DNA of 5,102 bases from Paracoccaceae bacterium (GTDB taxonomy: Bacteria; Pseudomonadota; Alphaproteobacteria; Rhodobacterales; Rhodobacteraceae): the NCBI GenBank assembly GCA_024742655.1, contig JANSYB010000228.1, positions 1 to 5,102 of the forward strand. Direction: 5' to 3'. Below the pieces are notes generated by a model. It saw only the letters and a program-made list of their open reading frames with translations, ran no database searches and was not told where the DNA came from. Position numbers and translations under genes: made by a program. Positions 1-4,952 of this stretch are shown here, piece by piece (the first letter of the stretch is position 1; every line of letters starts with the position of its first letter).

Positions 1-101
1 GTCAGCTTGCCCTTGGAATGCTGCGCCTCGATCCGGCGCTCTCCGCCGCCCAGGCGGGCCTCGCCACGGCGGCTTTCGAGTTCCTGCAGGATGTCTTTCA
101 T
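1..101 (-). CDS. pccB: Propionyl-CoA carboxylase beta chain, N-terminus only (runs off the left edge)
   Basis: Reading leftward from the ATG at 101-99, 33 complete codons are present, starting MKDILQELESRR and containing ARLGGGERRIEAQHSKGKL. This matches, from memory, the N-terminus of alphaproteobacterial PccB, the carboxyltransferase subunit of biotin-dependent propionyl-CoA carboxylase. The family shows a conserved ARLGGG..RI..QH.KGKLTARER start. The enzyme converts propionyl-CoA to (S)-methylmalonyl-CoA in the cytoplasm. This feeds the methylmalonyl-CoA route used for propionate and, through the ethylmalonyl-CoA pathway, for acetate. The start is supported by an AAGGGGAG ribosome binding site ending four bases before the ATG. 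The catalytic carboxyltransferase core lies outside the window. A PccR-like regulator gene close by supports the identification. Other acyl-CoA carboxylase beta chains (methylcrotonyl, geranyl) are less likely because their N-termini differ, but 33 residues cannot exclude them completely. Confidence 0.87.
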   Translation of the reverse strand, partial: MKDILQELESRRGEARLGGGERRIEAQHSKGKL

Positions 102-105
102 CTCT

Positions 106-113
106 CTCCCCTT
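106..113 (-). promoter_or_regulatory. Ribosome binding site of pccB
   Basis: On the minus strand the bases read AAGGGGAG, a strong Shine-Dalgarno match four bases before the ATG at 101-99. It fixes the pccB start. It also argues that this DNA is a leader rather than part of the plus-strand reading frame that is open from a GTG at 116. Confidence 0.8.
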
Positions 114-175
114 CGGTGACACGCGGGCCTGAAATCGCTGGTCGGAGTTTCGGCTGCTCGCTTGAATACGCGCGA

Positions 176-203
176 ACCATAGGCAAAGCGCGGCCCGAAC
201 CAA
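176..203 (-). promoter_or_regulatory. Possible weak sigma-70-like promoter for pccB
   Basis: On the minus strand TTGGTT (203-198) and TATGGT (181-176) are separated by 16 bases. They match the consensus hexamers at three and four of six positions. A start near 168-169 would leave a leader of about 67 bases before pccB. Just upstream lies the TTTGAAAA-containing repeat at 213-231, a suitable place for an activator. The hexamers are poor, as expected for an activator-dependent promoter, but chance is a real alternative. Confidence 0.25.
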
Positions 204-212
204 AGCAGAATC

Positions 213-231
213 CGGCAAATTTGAAAACTTT
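213..231. promoter_or_regulatory. Putative ScfR/PccR operator element, copy 1
   Basis: The plus strand reads CGGCAAATTTGAAAACTTT. It contains TTTGAAAA (220-227), seven of eight matches to the TTTGCAAA unit known for PccR, and the palindrome CAAATTTG (216-223). It matches a second element at 253-271 at 15 of 19 positions, exactly 40 bases away. It lies in an AT-rich patch of an otherwise GC-rich region, between pccB and the MFS gene. Assignment to PccR rests on motif likeness and on the regulator gene nearby; no binding can be shown from sequence. Confidence 0.5.
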
Positions 232-243
232 GGGAAAGACAAA

Positions 244-271
244 GATGCAAAACTGTAAATCTGCAAACTTT
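244..271. promoter_or_regulatory. Putative ScfR/PccR operator element, copy 2 (TGCAAA array)
   Basis: Three adjoining octamers, GATGCAAA, ACTGTAAA and TCTGCAAA, run from 244 to 267. The last matches TTTGCAAA at seven of eight positions. The stretch 253-271 is the second copy of the 19-base element at 213-231. The core TGCAAAACTG (246-255) occurs identically before the regulator gene at 1584-1593, which links the two control regions. The R. sphaeroides PccR site is TTTGCAAA-N4-TTTGCAAA with a 12-base period. Here the period is 8 bases, so the geometry is not canonical. Confidence 0.55.
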
Positions 272-279
272 CCATGGCG

Positions 280-285
280 TAATAT
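280..285 (+). promoter_or_regulatory. Possible -10 box for the MFS gene
   Basis: TAATAT matches the sigma-70 -10 consensus at five of six positions and is one of the few AT-only hexamers here. It predicts a transcript start near 292, about 28 bases before the ATG at 320. No recognisable -35 hexamer precedes it; that position (about 256-262) lies inside the putative operator array. This would suit control by a bound regulator, but it is inference from a single hexamer. Confidence 0.3.
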
Positions 286-319
286 GGACATCCCCGCCCC
301 CGCCGCCTACCGCTTGGTC

Positions 320-1537
320 ATGAGTGACCTCCCAAGGGCCCGGTTGCTGGACCGACAGACGCCTCCGCATATCCTGACGTTGATCCTGCTGGCGGGCATC
401 TCGACGCTGGCGATGAACATCTTCCTGCCGTCGCTGCCGGGCATGACCGCCTATTTCGACACCGAATACCGGCTGATGCAGCTGTCGGTGGCGGTGTACC
501 TGGCCGTGAACGCCGTCTTTCAGCTGGTGATCGGGCCGGTCTCGGACCGGCTGGGCCGGCGCCCGGTGATCCTGGGCGGCATGGCGGTGTTCCTGCTGGC
601 CACGGTGGGGTGCGCCCTGTCCACGACCGTCTGGGTATTCCTGTTCTTCCGCATGATGCAGGCGGGCATCGTGGCCGCCATGGTGCTCAGCCGCGCCATC
701 GTGCGCGACATCGTGCCGGAACGGCAGGCGGCCAGCATGATCGGTTATGTCACCATGGGCATGGCGGTGGTCCCCATGATCGGCCCCGCGATCGGCGGCG
801 CGCTCGATGCGCTGTTTGGCTGGCAGGCGGTGTTCTGGGCGCTGCTGGTTCTGGGCGCGCTGGTGACGTGGCTGGCCTGGGCGGACCTGGGCGAAACCGC
901 CCCCTTGCAGGGGCAAAGTTTCCGCGAGCAAGTCGCGGATTACCCGGAACTTTTCCTCTCGCCACGCTTTTGGGGCTACGCGATGTCGGCGGCCCTCTCC
1001 TCGGGCGCGTTCTTTGCCTATCTGGGCGGCGCGCCCTTCGTGGGCGCGCAGGTCTTCGGGATGGATCCGGCCACGCTCGGCCTCTTTTTCGGCGCGCCGG
1101 CCATCGGCTATTTCCTGGGAAATTTCCTGTCCGGGCGCTTTTCCGTTCGGATCGGCGTGAACCGGATGGTGCTGTGGGGCACGATCGTGAACGCGGCCGG
1201 ACTGTCATTGAACCTGGCACTGTTCTATGCGGGCCTCGGCAGCCCGCTCAGCTTTTTCGGGCTGATGACCTTCATGGGGCTGGGCAACGGGATGACCATT
1301 CCCAACGCGACCGCGGGCGCCCTGTCGGTGCGCCCGCACCTGGCGGGCACGGCCAGCGGGCTGGCCGGGGCGCTGATGATCGGCGGGGGCGCGGCGCTGT
1401 CGGCCCTCGCGGGCGCATTGCTGGTGCCGGGCTCGGGCGCCTTTCCGCTGTTGTGGATCATGGTCAGCACGGCCCTGGCCGGGATCGGGGCGATCACGCT
1501 GGTGATCCTGCGCGAACGGCGTCTGGCGCGCATCTGA
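320..1537 (+). CDS. Bcr/CflA-family MFS efflux transporter (405 aa, 12 TM)
   Basis: Predicted inner-membrane proton-coupled exporter of the DHA1 drug:H+ antiporter group, Bcr/CflA type. About twelve hydrophobic segments can be read between residues 19 and 396. MFS motif A is GPVSDRLGRRP at 72-82, after TM2. TM4 begins with R111 followed by Q114, and TM5 ends in the antiporter motif C sequence GPAIGG at 155-160. The length is typical of the family. I chose the ATG at 320 because MSDLPRARLLDRQTPPHILTL leads directly into TM1 as in relatives, and because a -10-like box lies at 280-285. An in-frame ATG at 284 is possible. The open frame from GTG 116 would force operator DNA and the pccB leader to be coding. 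No clear Shine-Dalgarno is seen. The gene lies between pccB and the PccR-like regulator, 86 bases before the latter. Substrate cannot be read from sequence; family members export drugs or metabolites such as bicyclomycin, sulfonamides or cysteine. Confidence 0.88.
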   Translation: MSDLPRARLLDRQTPPHILTLILLAGISTLAMNIFLPSLPGMTAYFDTEYRLMQLSVAVYLAVNAVFQLVIGPVSDRLGRRPVILGGMAVFLLATVGCALSTTVWVFLFFRMMQAGIVAAMVLSRAIVRDIVPERQAASMIGYVTMGMAVVPMIGPAIGGALDALFGWQAVFWALLVLGALVTWLAWADLGETAPLQGQSFREQVADYPELFLSPRFWGYAMSAALSSGAFFAYLGGAPFVGAQVFGMDPATLGLFFGAPAIGYFLGNFLSGRFSVRIGVNRMVLWGTIVNAAGLSLNLALFYAGLGSPLSFFGLMTFMGLGNGMTIPNATAGALSVRPHLAGTASGLAGALMIGGGAALSALAGALLVPGSGAFPLLWIMVSTALAGIGAITLVILRERRLARI

Positions 1538-1550
1538 GCCCGCCCGTTTC

Positions 1551-1567
1551 GCAATCACCCCGATTGC
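1551..1567. other. Small perfect hairpin after the MFS gene
   Basis: GCAATC (1551-1556) and GATTGC (1562-1567) form a perfect six-base inverted repeat with a five-base spacer, 13 bases after the MFS stop codon. No T-run follows, so it is not a convincing intrinsic terminator. It ends 14 bases before the TTTGCAAA site. It may be a weak RNA hairpin or a further protein-binding dyad, and could be chance. Confidence 0.35.
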
Positions 1568-1581
1568 CCCGGCCCGCGGAA

Positions 1582-1610
1582 TTTGCAAAACTGCACGCCA
1601 GCTTAGCAAA
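1582..1610. promoter_or_regulatory. Putative PccR autoregulatory operator
   Basis: TTTGCAAA at 1582-1589 is a perfect self-complementary match to the unit of the PccR site in R. sphaeroides. TTAGCAAA at 1603-1610 matches it at seven of eight positions. The units start 21 bases apart, two helical turns, so both face the same side of the DNA. The published arrangement has a four-base spacer; here it is thirteen. The right half ends 13 bases before the regulator ATG, so bound protein would probably block transcription or its start, suggesting self-repression. The identity TGCAAAACTG with 246-255 supports a shared regulator. Confidence 0.6.
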
Positions 1611-1623
1611 GTGAAAACCCACG

Positions 1624-3024
1624 ATGCCCACACAGAAACTCTATGCTGGCGCGAAACTGCGCGAAACCCGCCAGCGCCTCGGCCTGACGCAAAAGGATTT
1701 CGCGGCCAAGCTGGGCGTGTCCCTGCCCTACCTGAACCAGATGGAGAACAACAACCGACCGGTCAGCACGACCGTGGTTCTGGCATTGGCGCAGGAATTC
1801 GGCTTCGACGTGACCGAGCTGAGCACCGGGGATGCCGAACGCATGGTCAGCGACATGCGCGAGGCGCTGGCCGACCCGGTTTTCGCCGATGATGCACCCC
1901 CCCTGTCGGACCTGCGGCTGACGGCGTCGAACGCGCCCGCCCTGGCGCGCGCCTTTCTGGAGCTGCACCGCGCCTACCGCGAAACCCATGAACGGCTGGC
2001 CAGCCTCGACGAGGCATTGGGGCGCGAGGATTCGCGCACCCAGACCAGCCCGTGGGACGAGGTGCGTGACTTTTTTCACTACTGCGACAACTACGTCGAT
2101 GCGGTCGATCACGCGGCCGAGCATTTCGCGGGCGGCGCCGGGGATCCGCGCCGCATCCGTGATCTGGCCGAAACGCGCCTCGAGTCGCTTGGCATCAAGG
2201 TCGCCGGCACCGACGCCGGCAAACTGCGCTCTTATGACAGCGACAGCCGCATCCTCTATCTGTCCAGCCGCATGGCGCCCGAAACGCGCACCTTCCAGAT
2301 GCTCTTGCAGGTGGCGCTGCTGACCCAGGACAAGCTGCTGGAGGCGACGCTGGACCTGGCCCGCTTTCAGTCAGAGGCGGCGCGATCCATCGCCAAGATC
2401 GGGCTGGCCAATTACTTCGCGGGCGCGGCCCTGATGCCATATGGCGCGTTTCTGGCGGCCGCACAGGAGCACCGGCACGACCTGGAAATCCTGGCCGCAC
2501 GCTTCGGCGCCTCGATCGAGCAGGTCTGCCACCGCCTGTCCACGTTGCAGCGCCCCGGCCACAAGGGCGTGCCGTTCTTTTTCGTGCGGGTCGATCAGGC
2601 CGGCACGATCACCAAGCGGCATTCGGCAACGCGCCTGCAATTCGCGCGCTTCGGCGGGGCCTGCCCGCTGTGGAACGTGCACCGCGCCTTCGAGACGCCC
2701 GGCCGGTTCCTGCGGCAGTTGGCCGAGACACCGGACGGCGTGCGCTACATCAGCCTGGCCCGCGACGTCAGCAAATCGGGGGGCCATTACGGCGCGCCGG
2801 TGCGGCGCTTCGCCATCGCGCTCGGCTGCGAGATCAAACACGCCGACGCGTTGGTCTATGCCGATGACATGGATCTGACCAATGCCCGCGCGTTCGAGCC
2901 GATCGGCATCTCCTGCCGTATCTGCGACCGCACCGAATGCCACCAGCGCTCCGTCCCGCCGCTGGAACGCCGCCTGCAGGTGGAGCCGGACGAACGCGGC
3001 GTACTGCCCTACACGGTCGGTTGA
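1624..3024 (+). CDS. pccR: ScfR-family (short-chain fatty acyl-CoA) transcriptional regulator, PccR-like (466 aa)
   Basis: Cytoplasmic DNA-binding regulator. Residues 10-65 form an XRE/HTH_3 helix-turn-helix, including LTQKDFAAKLGVSLPYLNQ. A linker with PWDEVRDFFHYCDNY follows at about 143-157. Residues about 190-330 resemble the IrrE/M78 (DUF955) region, but there is no HExxH zinc motif where expected (QMLLQVALL, 225-233), so it is a sensor fold rather than a protease. The C-terminal region (about 335-466) is the DUF2083/ScfR domain, ending with Cys431, Cys434, Cys439 and His440. Length and order fit PccR, MccR and RamB. In R. sphaeroides PccR is needed for propionate- and acetate-dependent induction of pccB. 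Closeness to pccB and TTTGCAAA-type sites favours PccR over other ScfR members. The ATG at 1624 is kept because KLYAGAKLRE is the usual beginning of the HTH; its ribosome binding site is weak (AAGTGA at 1609-1614). Confidence 0.88.
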   Translation: MPTQKLYAGAKLRETRQRLGLTQKDFAAKLGVSLPYLNQMENNNRPVSTTVVLALAQEFGFDVTELSTGDAERMVSDMREALADPVFADDAPPLSDLRLTASNAPALARAFLELHRAYRETHERLASLDEALGREDSRTQTSPWDEVRDFFHYCDNYVDAVDHAAEHFAGGAGDPRRIRDLAETRLESLGIKVAGTDAGKLRSYDSDSRILYLSSRMAPETRTFQMLLQVALLTQDKLLEATLDLARFQSEAARSIAKIGLANYFAGAALMPYGAFLAAAQEHRHDLEILAARFGASIEQVCHRLSTLQRPGHKGVPFFFVRVDQAGTITKRHSATRLQFARFGGACPLWNVHRAFETPGRFLRQLAETPDGVRYISLARDVSKSGGHYGAPVRRFAIALGCEIKHADALVYADDMDLTNARAFEPIGISCRICDRTECHQRSVPPLERRLQVEPDERGVLPYTVG

Positions 3025-3100
3025 CAAGGCGCGCCTACGGCGCCCAGCCTGTCTCGTCGTTGCCCTCCGGGCGCCTCCTCGGGGCAAGTGGCAAGGCAAC
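3025..3100. repeat. Hairpin-rich stretch after the regulator gene
   Basis: No gene is seen here. GGCGC (3028-3032) pairs with GCGCC (3040-3044) directly after the stop codon. TTGCCC (3060-3065) pairs with GGGCAA (3082-3087), and GTTGCC (3059-3064) can alternatively pair with GGCAAC (3095-3100). Within it GCCC-TCC-GGGC (3062-3072) forms a smaller loop. None is followed by a T-run, so these are transcript-stabilising or repeat-type structures rather than a clear terminator. Confidence 0.45.
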
Positions 3101-3139
3101 GCCAAGGACCCGATATCCCACCTCTGGCAAGATCAGGAC

Positions 3140-3175
3140 GCCTCCGGCGGGAGTATTTTCAGAACAATGAAAAAC
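3140..3175. repeat. Probable intergenic repeat unit (CTCC-GGCG-GGAG hairpin plus TTTTC/GAAAA dyad)
   Basis: GCCTCCGGCGGGAGTATTTT begins at 3140. It holds a CTCC/GGAG stem with a GGCG loop (3142-3153), followed by TTTTC (3156-3160) and GAAAA (3169-3173) in inverted orientation. I recall very similar GCCTCCGGCGGGAGTATTT sequences scattered between genes of Roseobacter-group genomes. A repeat family is therefore likely, but copy number cannot be tested within this window, where only one copy is seen. Confidence 0.45.
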
Positions 3176-3212
3176 GCGCCCGGTTTCTTCTGGCCTGAAG
3201 TATCCCGGGGGT

Positions 3213-3230
3213 TTGGGGGCTGGCCCCCAA
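3213..3230. repeat. Strong G/C hairpin, likely REP-like element
   Basis: TTGGGGGC (3213-3220) and GCCCCCAA (3223-3230) are perfect reverse complements separated by TG; in practice this is a seven-base stem with a four-base loop. There is no T-tract on either side. This G-run/C-run hairpin also resembles recurrent intergenic elements of Rhodobacterales. A second, weaker stem, GTGGC-GCA-GCCAC, lies at 3264-3276. Confidence 0.5.
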
Positions 3231-3282
3231 GGCCTGCGTGGCCCGAACGCAAAAATGAAGCGTGTGGCGCAGCCACGCATCA

Positions 3283-3312
3283 AGAAAAAACCCCCGGCAC
3301 AGGCCGGGGGTT
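3283..3312 (-). terminator. Rho-independent terminator of the solute-binding protein gene, probably bidirectional
   Basis: On the minus strand CCCCCGGC (3310-3303), loop CTGT, and GCCGGGGG (3298-3291) make a perfect eight-base G/C stem. It is followed at once by six T residues (3290-3285). It lies 28 bases beyond the stop codon of the minus-strand gene at 3341. On the plus strand the same stem is followed by TTCTGAGTTTT, so it can also stop transcripts from the convergent regulator gene. Confidence 0.92.
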
Positions 3313-3340
3313 CTGAGTTTTGTCCGAACGTGACAGGCTC

Positions 3341-4891
3341 TTAGGCGAACCACCAACGCTCCATCCAGCGTTCGCCGTCCATGTCCCAGTTCGAGGCAAG
3401 ATCGCCATGCGCCACGTCATCACCGACGGCAAAGACGTAGTTCGCGAACATCGGGATGATAACGCCACCGTCATTGGCCACGATATCCTGCATCTCGAAG
3501 TACATGTCCCGACGGGTGTCCTCGTTCAGCTCGGCGCGGGCCTTGACCAGCAACTCCTCGAACCGGTCGTTGCACCAGAAGCTGTCGTTCCAGTCGGCAC
3601 CGCACTTGTAGGCGGTCGCGAACATCTGGTCCTCGACCGGACGACCGCCCCAATAGACCGCCGAGAACGGCTTTTTCATCCAGACGTCGGACCAGTATCC
3701 GTCATTGGGTTCGCGCACGACCTTGAGGTCGATGCCCGCGGCCTTGGCCGAGTTCTGGAACAGCGTTGCGGCATCCACCGCGCCCGGGAAGGCCGCGTCG
3801 GCCGCCGACAGGTTGACCTCGAGGCTGTCGATACCGGCTTGCTCGAGATACCACTTGGCCTTGTCCGGGTCGTAGGTCTTCTGCTCAAGCTCGGTGTTGA
3901 AGAACCGCTGGCCGGGTCCGATCGGATGATCGTTGCCGACAGAGCCGTAGCCGAACAGGATCTTTTCGACCAACTCTTCGCGATTGATGCCGTATTTCAG
4001 CGCCTGGCGAATGTTGTTGTCGGTATAGGGATCCTGGTTGGTGGACATCGCGAAAGTATAGTGCTGCGTGCCCGCGATGGATTCGATGGTCACGCCGGGA
4101 TTGCGCCCCAGCAGACCCGCGGTTTTCAGATCGATCTTGTCGATTGCATGCACATCGCCCGACACCAGGGCCGTCGTGCGCGCGTTGGGATCGACCACCG
4201 CCAGCAGTTCGATACTGTCGAACCAGCCCACGTCCGAGCGCCAGTGATTGGCGTTGCGCTCGAAGGTCGAGCTGACGCCGGGGGCGAAGCTCTTGAGGGT
4301 ATAGGCCCCGCAGCCATCGCCCGACTGCCAGTCGATCCCGCCATCCGTCGCCTTGCAGATCGGCAGGTGATAATCGCTCAGGATGAAGGGGAAGTCGGCA
4401 TTGCCGGCGTCCAGCTTGAACACCACGGTATCGCCATCCACCGATATCTCGGTGATCGGCGCCACCAGCGGCCCGGCGGCCGAGGTCGAATCCTCGCCGC
4501 GGTGATGGTCGATCGAGGCCATGACATCCTCGGCGGTCACCGACTTGCCGGAATGGAAGGTCACGCCGCTGCGGACCTTGAAACGCCATTCGCTGGCATC
4601 GGCCGAGGCCTCCCAGCTTTCGGCCACGTTCGGCACCAGGCTGCCATCCTGCGCCACCTCGGTCAGGTAGCCGTGAATGCCGAAGCCCAGTGCCAGCATG
4701 TAGCCGTTCGACCACTGGCCCGGATCGAGCGTGTCGGTGGTCTGGCCATGGCCCTTGGCCACGCGCAGGTTGCCGCCACGCTTGGGCGCGGCCATTGCCC
4801 CGCCCATCGGCAGGGTCGCGGCCGCCGTGGCCGCAACGGTCGTTTTCAGAAATCCGCGGCGATCCAGAAGTCCGCCCTTGATGATCGACAT
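3341..4891 (-). CDS. ABC transporter solute-binding protein, peptide/nickel (SBP_bac_5) family, Tat-exported (516 aa)
   Basis: Predicted periplasmic binding protein that delivers a solute to an inner-membrane ABC importer. The N-terminus has a Tat signal, DRRGFLK at residues 10-16, then an alanine-rich segment and a likely cut after AMA at 32-34. The SBP_bac_5 signature follows: LVPNVAESWEASADASEWRF and VRSGVTFHSGKSVTAEDV (about 85-123). The closing lobe contains YDPDKAKWYLEQAG (about 340-353). Cys430 and Cys440 appear to align with a disulfide pair of E. coli DppA; Cys179 and Cys194 may form another. At the place of the DppA aspartate that holds the peptide amino group, this protein has WGGR with Arg417, so a free-amine peptide ligand is doubtful. 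The start is set by AGGGAG eight bases before the ATG. The gene is closed by a strong terminator and no permease or ATPase gene follows; partners may lie upstream beyond 5102 or elsewhere. Ligand unknown. Confidence 0.92.
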   Translation of the reverse strand: MSIIKGGLLDRRGFLKTTVAATAAATLPMGGAMAAPKRGGNLRVAKGHGQTTDTLDPGQWSNGYMLALGFGIHGYLTEVAQDGSLVPNVAESWEASADASEWRFKVRSGVTFHSGKSVTAEDVMASIDHHRGEDSTSAAGPLVAPITEISVDGDTVVFKLDAGNADFPFILSDYHLPICKATDGGIDWQSGDGCGAYTLKSFAPGVSSTFERNANHWRSDVGWFDSIELLAVVDPNARTTALVSGDVHAIDKIDLKTAGLLGRNPGVTIESIAGTQHYTFAMSTNQDPYTDNNIRQALKYGINREELVEKILFGYGSVGNDHPIGPGQRFFNTELEQKTYDPDKAKWYLEQAGIDSLEVNLSAADAAFPGAVDAATLFQNSAKAAGIDLKVVREPNDGYWSDVWMKKPFSAVYWGGRPVEDQMFATAYKCGADWNDSFWCNDRFEELLVKARAELNEDTRRDMYFEMQDIVANDGGVIIPMFANYVFAVGDDVAHGDLASNWDMDGERWMERWWFA

Positions 4892-4899
4892 GTCTCTTT

Positions 4900-4905
4900 C
4901 TCCCT
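4900..4905 (-). promoter_or_regulatory. Ribosome binding site of the solute-binding protein gene
   Basis: AGGGAG on the minus strand sits eight bases before the ATG at 4891-4889. It supports both the start and the strand of this gene against the long open frame on the opposite strand. Confidence 0.8.
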
Positions 4906-4922
4906 GTGTTGATCGGTTCGGT

Positions 4923-4952
4923 CTTGCCTCGCGCAGCGCTTGCCGCGCGCAG
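4923..4952. repeat. Tandem 14-base direct repeat in the leader of the solute-binding protein gene
   Basis: CTTGCCTCGCGCAG (4923-4936) and CTTGCCGCGCGCAG (4939-4952) agree at 13 of 14 positions with a 16-base period. The pair begins 32 bases upstream of the start codon, in the presumed untranslated leader or promoter-proximal DNA. It could be a binding site used twice or a small slippage duplication. The rest of 4953-5102 shows no gene and no promoter I can call with confidence; GCACGC (5042-5047) and GCGTGC (5066-5071) form a loose inverted repeat. Confidence 0.5.

Noticed and set aside
116..319. N-terminal extension of the MFS gene from a GTG at 116
   Set aside because: The extra 68 residues are not membrane-like and match no family N-terminus I know. 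The DNA contains the pccB leader, operator-like repeats and a -10-like box, and there is no ribosome binding site for the GTG.
98..931. Long minus-strand open frame of 277 codons opposite the MFS gene
   Set aside because: Its translation is rich in His, Gln, Arg and Gly with no domain-like pattern. It is antisense to a gene with clear MFS motifs and runs through the pccB promoter region into the pccB start. It is a GC-bias shadow.
610..1614. Plus-strand alternative frame of 334 codons inside the MFS gene
   Set aside because: It has the Arg/Gly/Pro/His-rich composition typical of a shifted high-GC frame, no motifs, and lies almost wholly within the MFS coding sequence.
2371..3105. Minus-strand open frame opposite the regulator gene
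   Set aside because: It has no recognisable domain and lies antisense to a gene with HTH and ScfR domains in the expected order and length.
2882..3316. Plus-strand frame of 144 codons crossing the regulator 3' end and the hairpin gap
   Set aside because: Its second half translates the repeat and terminator DNA (FFWPEVSRGFGGWPPRPAWPE). There is no ribosome binding site and no conserved-looking segment. Such frames arise from intergenic repeats.
3320..4912. Plus-strand frame of 530 codons opposite the solute-binding protein gene
   Set aside because: It is longer than the real gene but starts beside the terminator without a ribosome binding site and shows no domain. The minus strand has a Tat signal, family signatures, a good ribosome binding site and a terminator.
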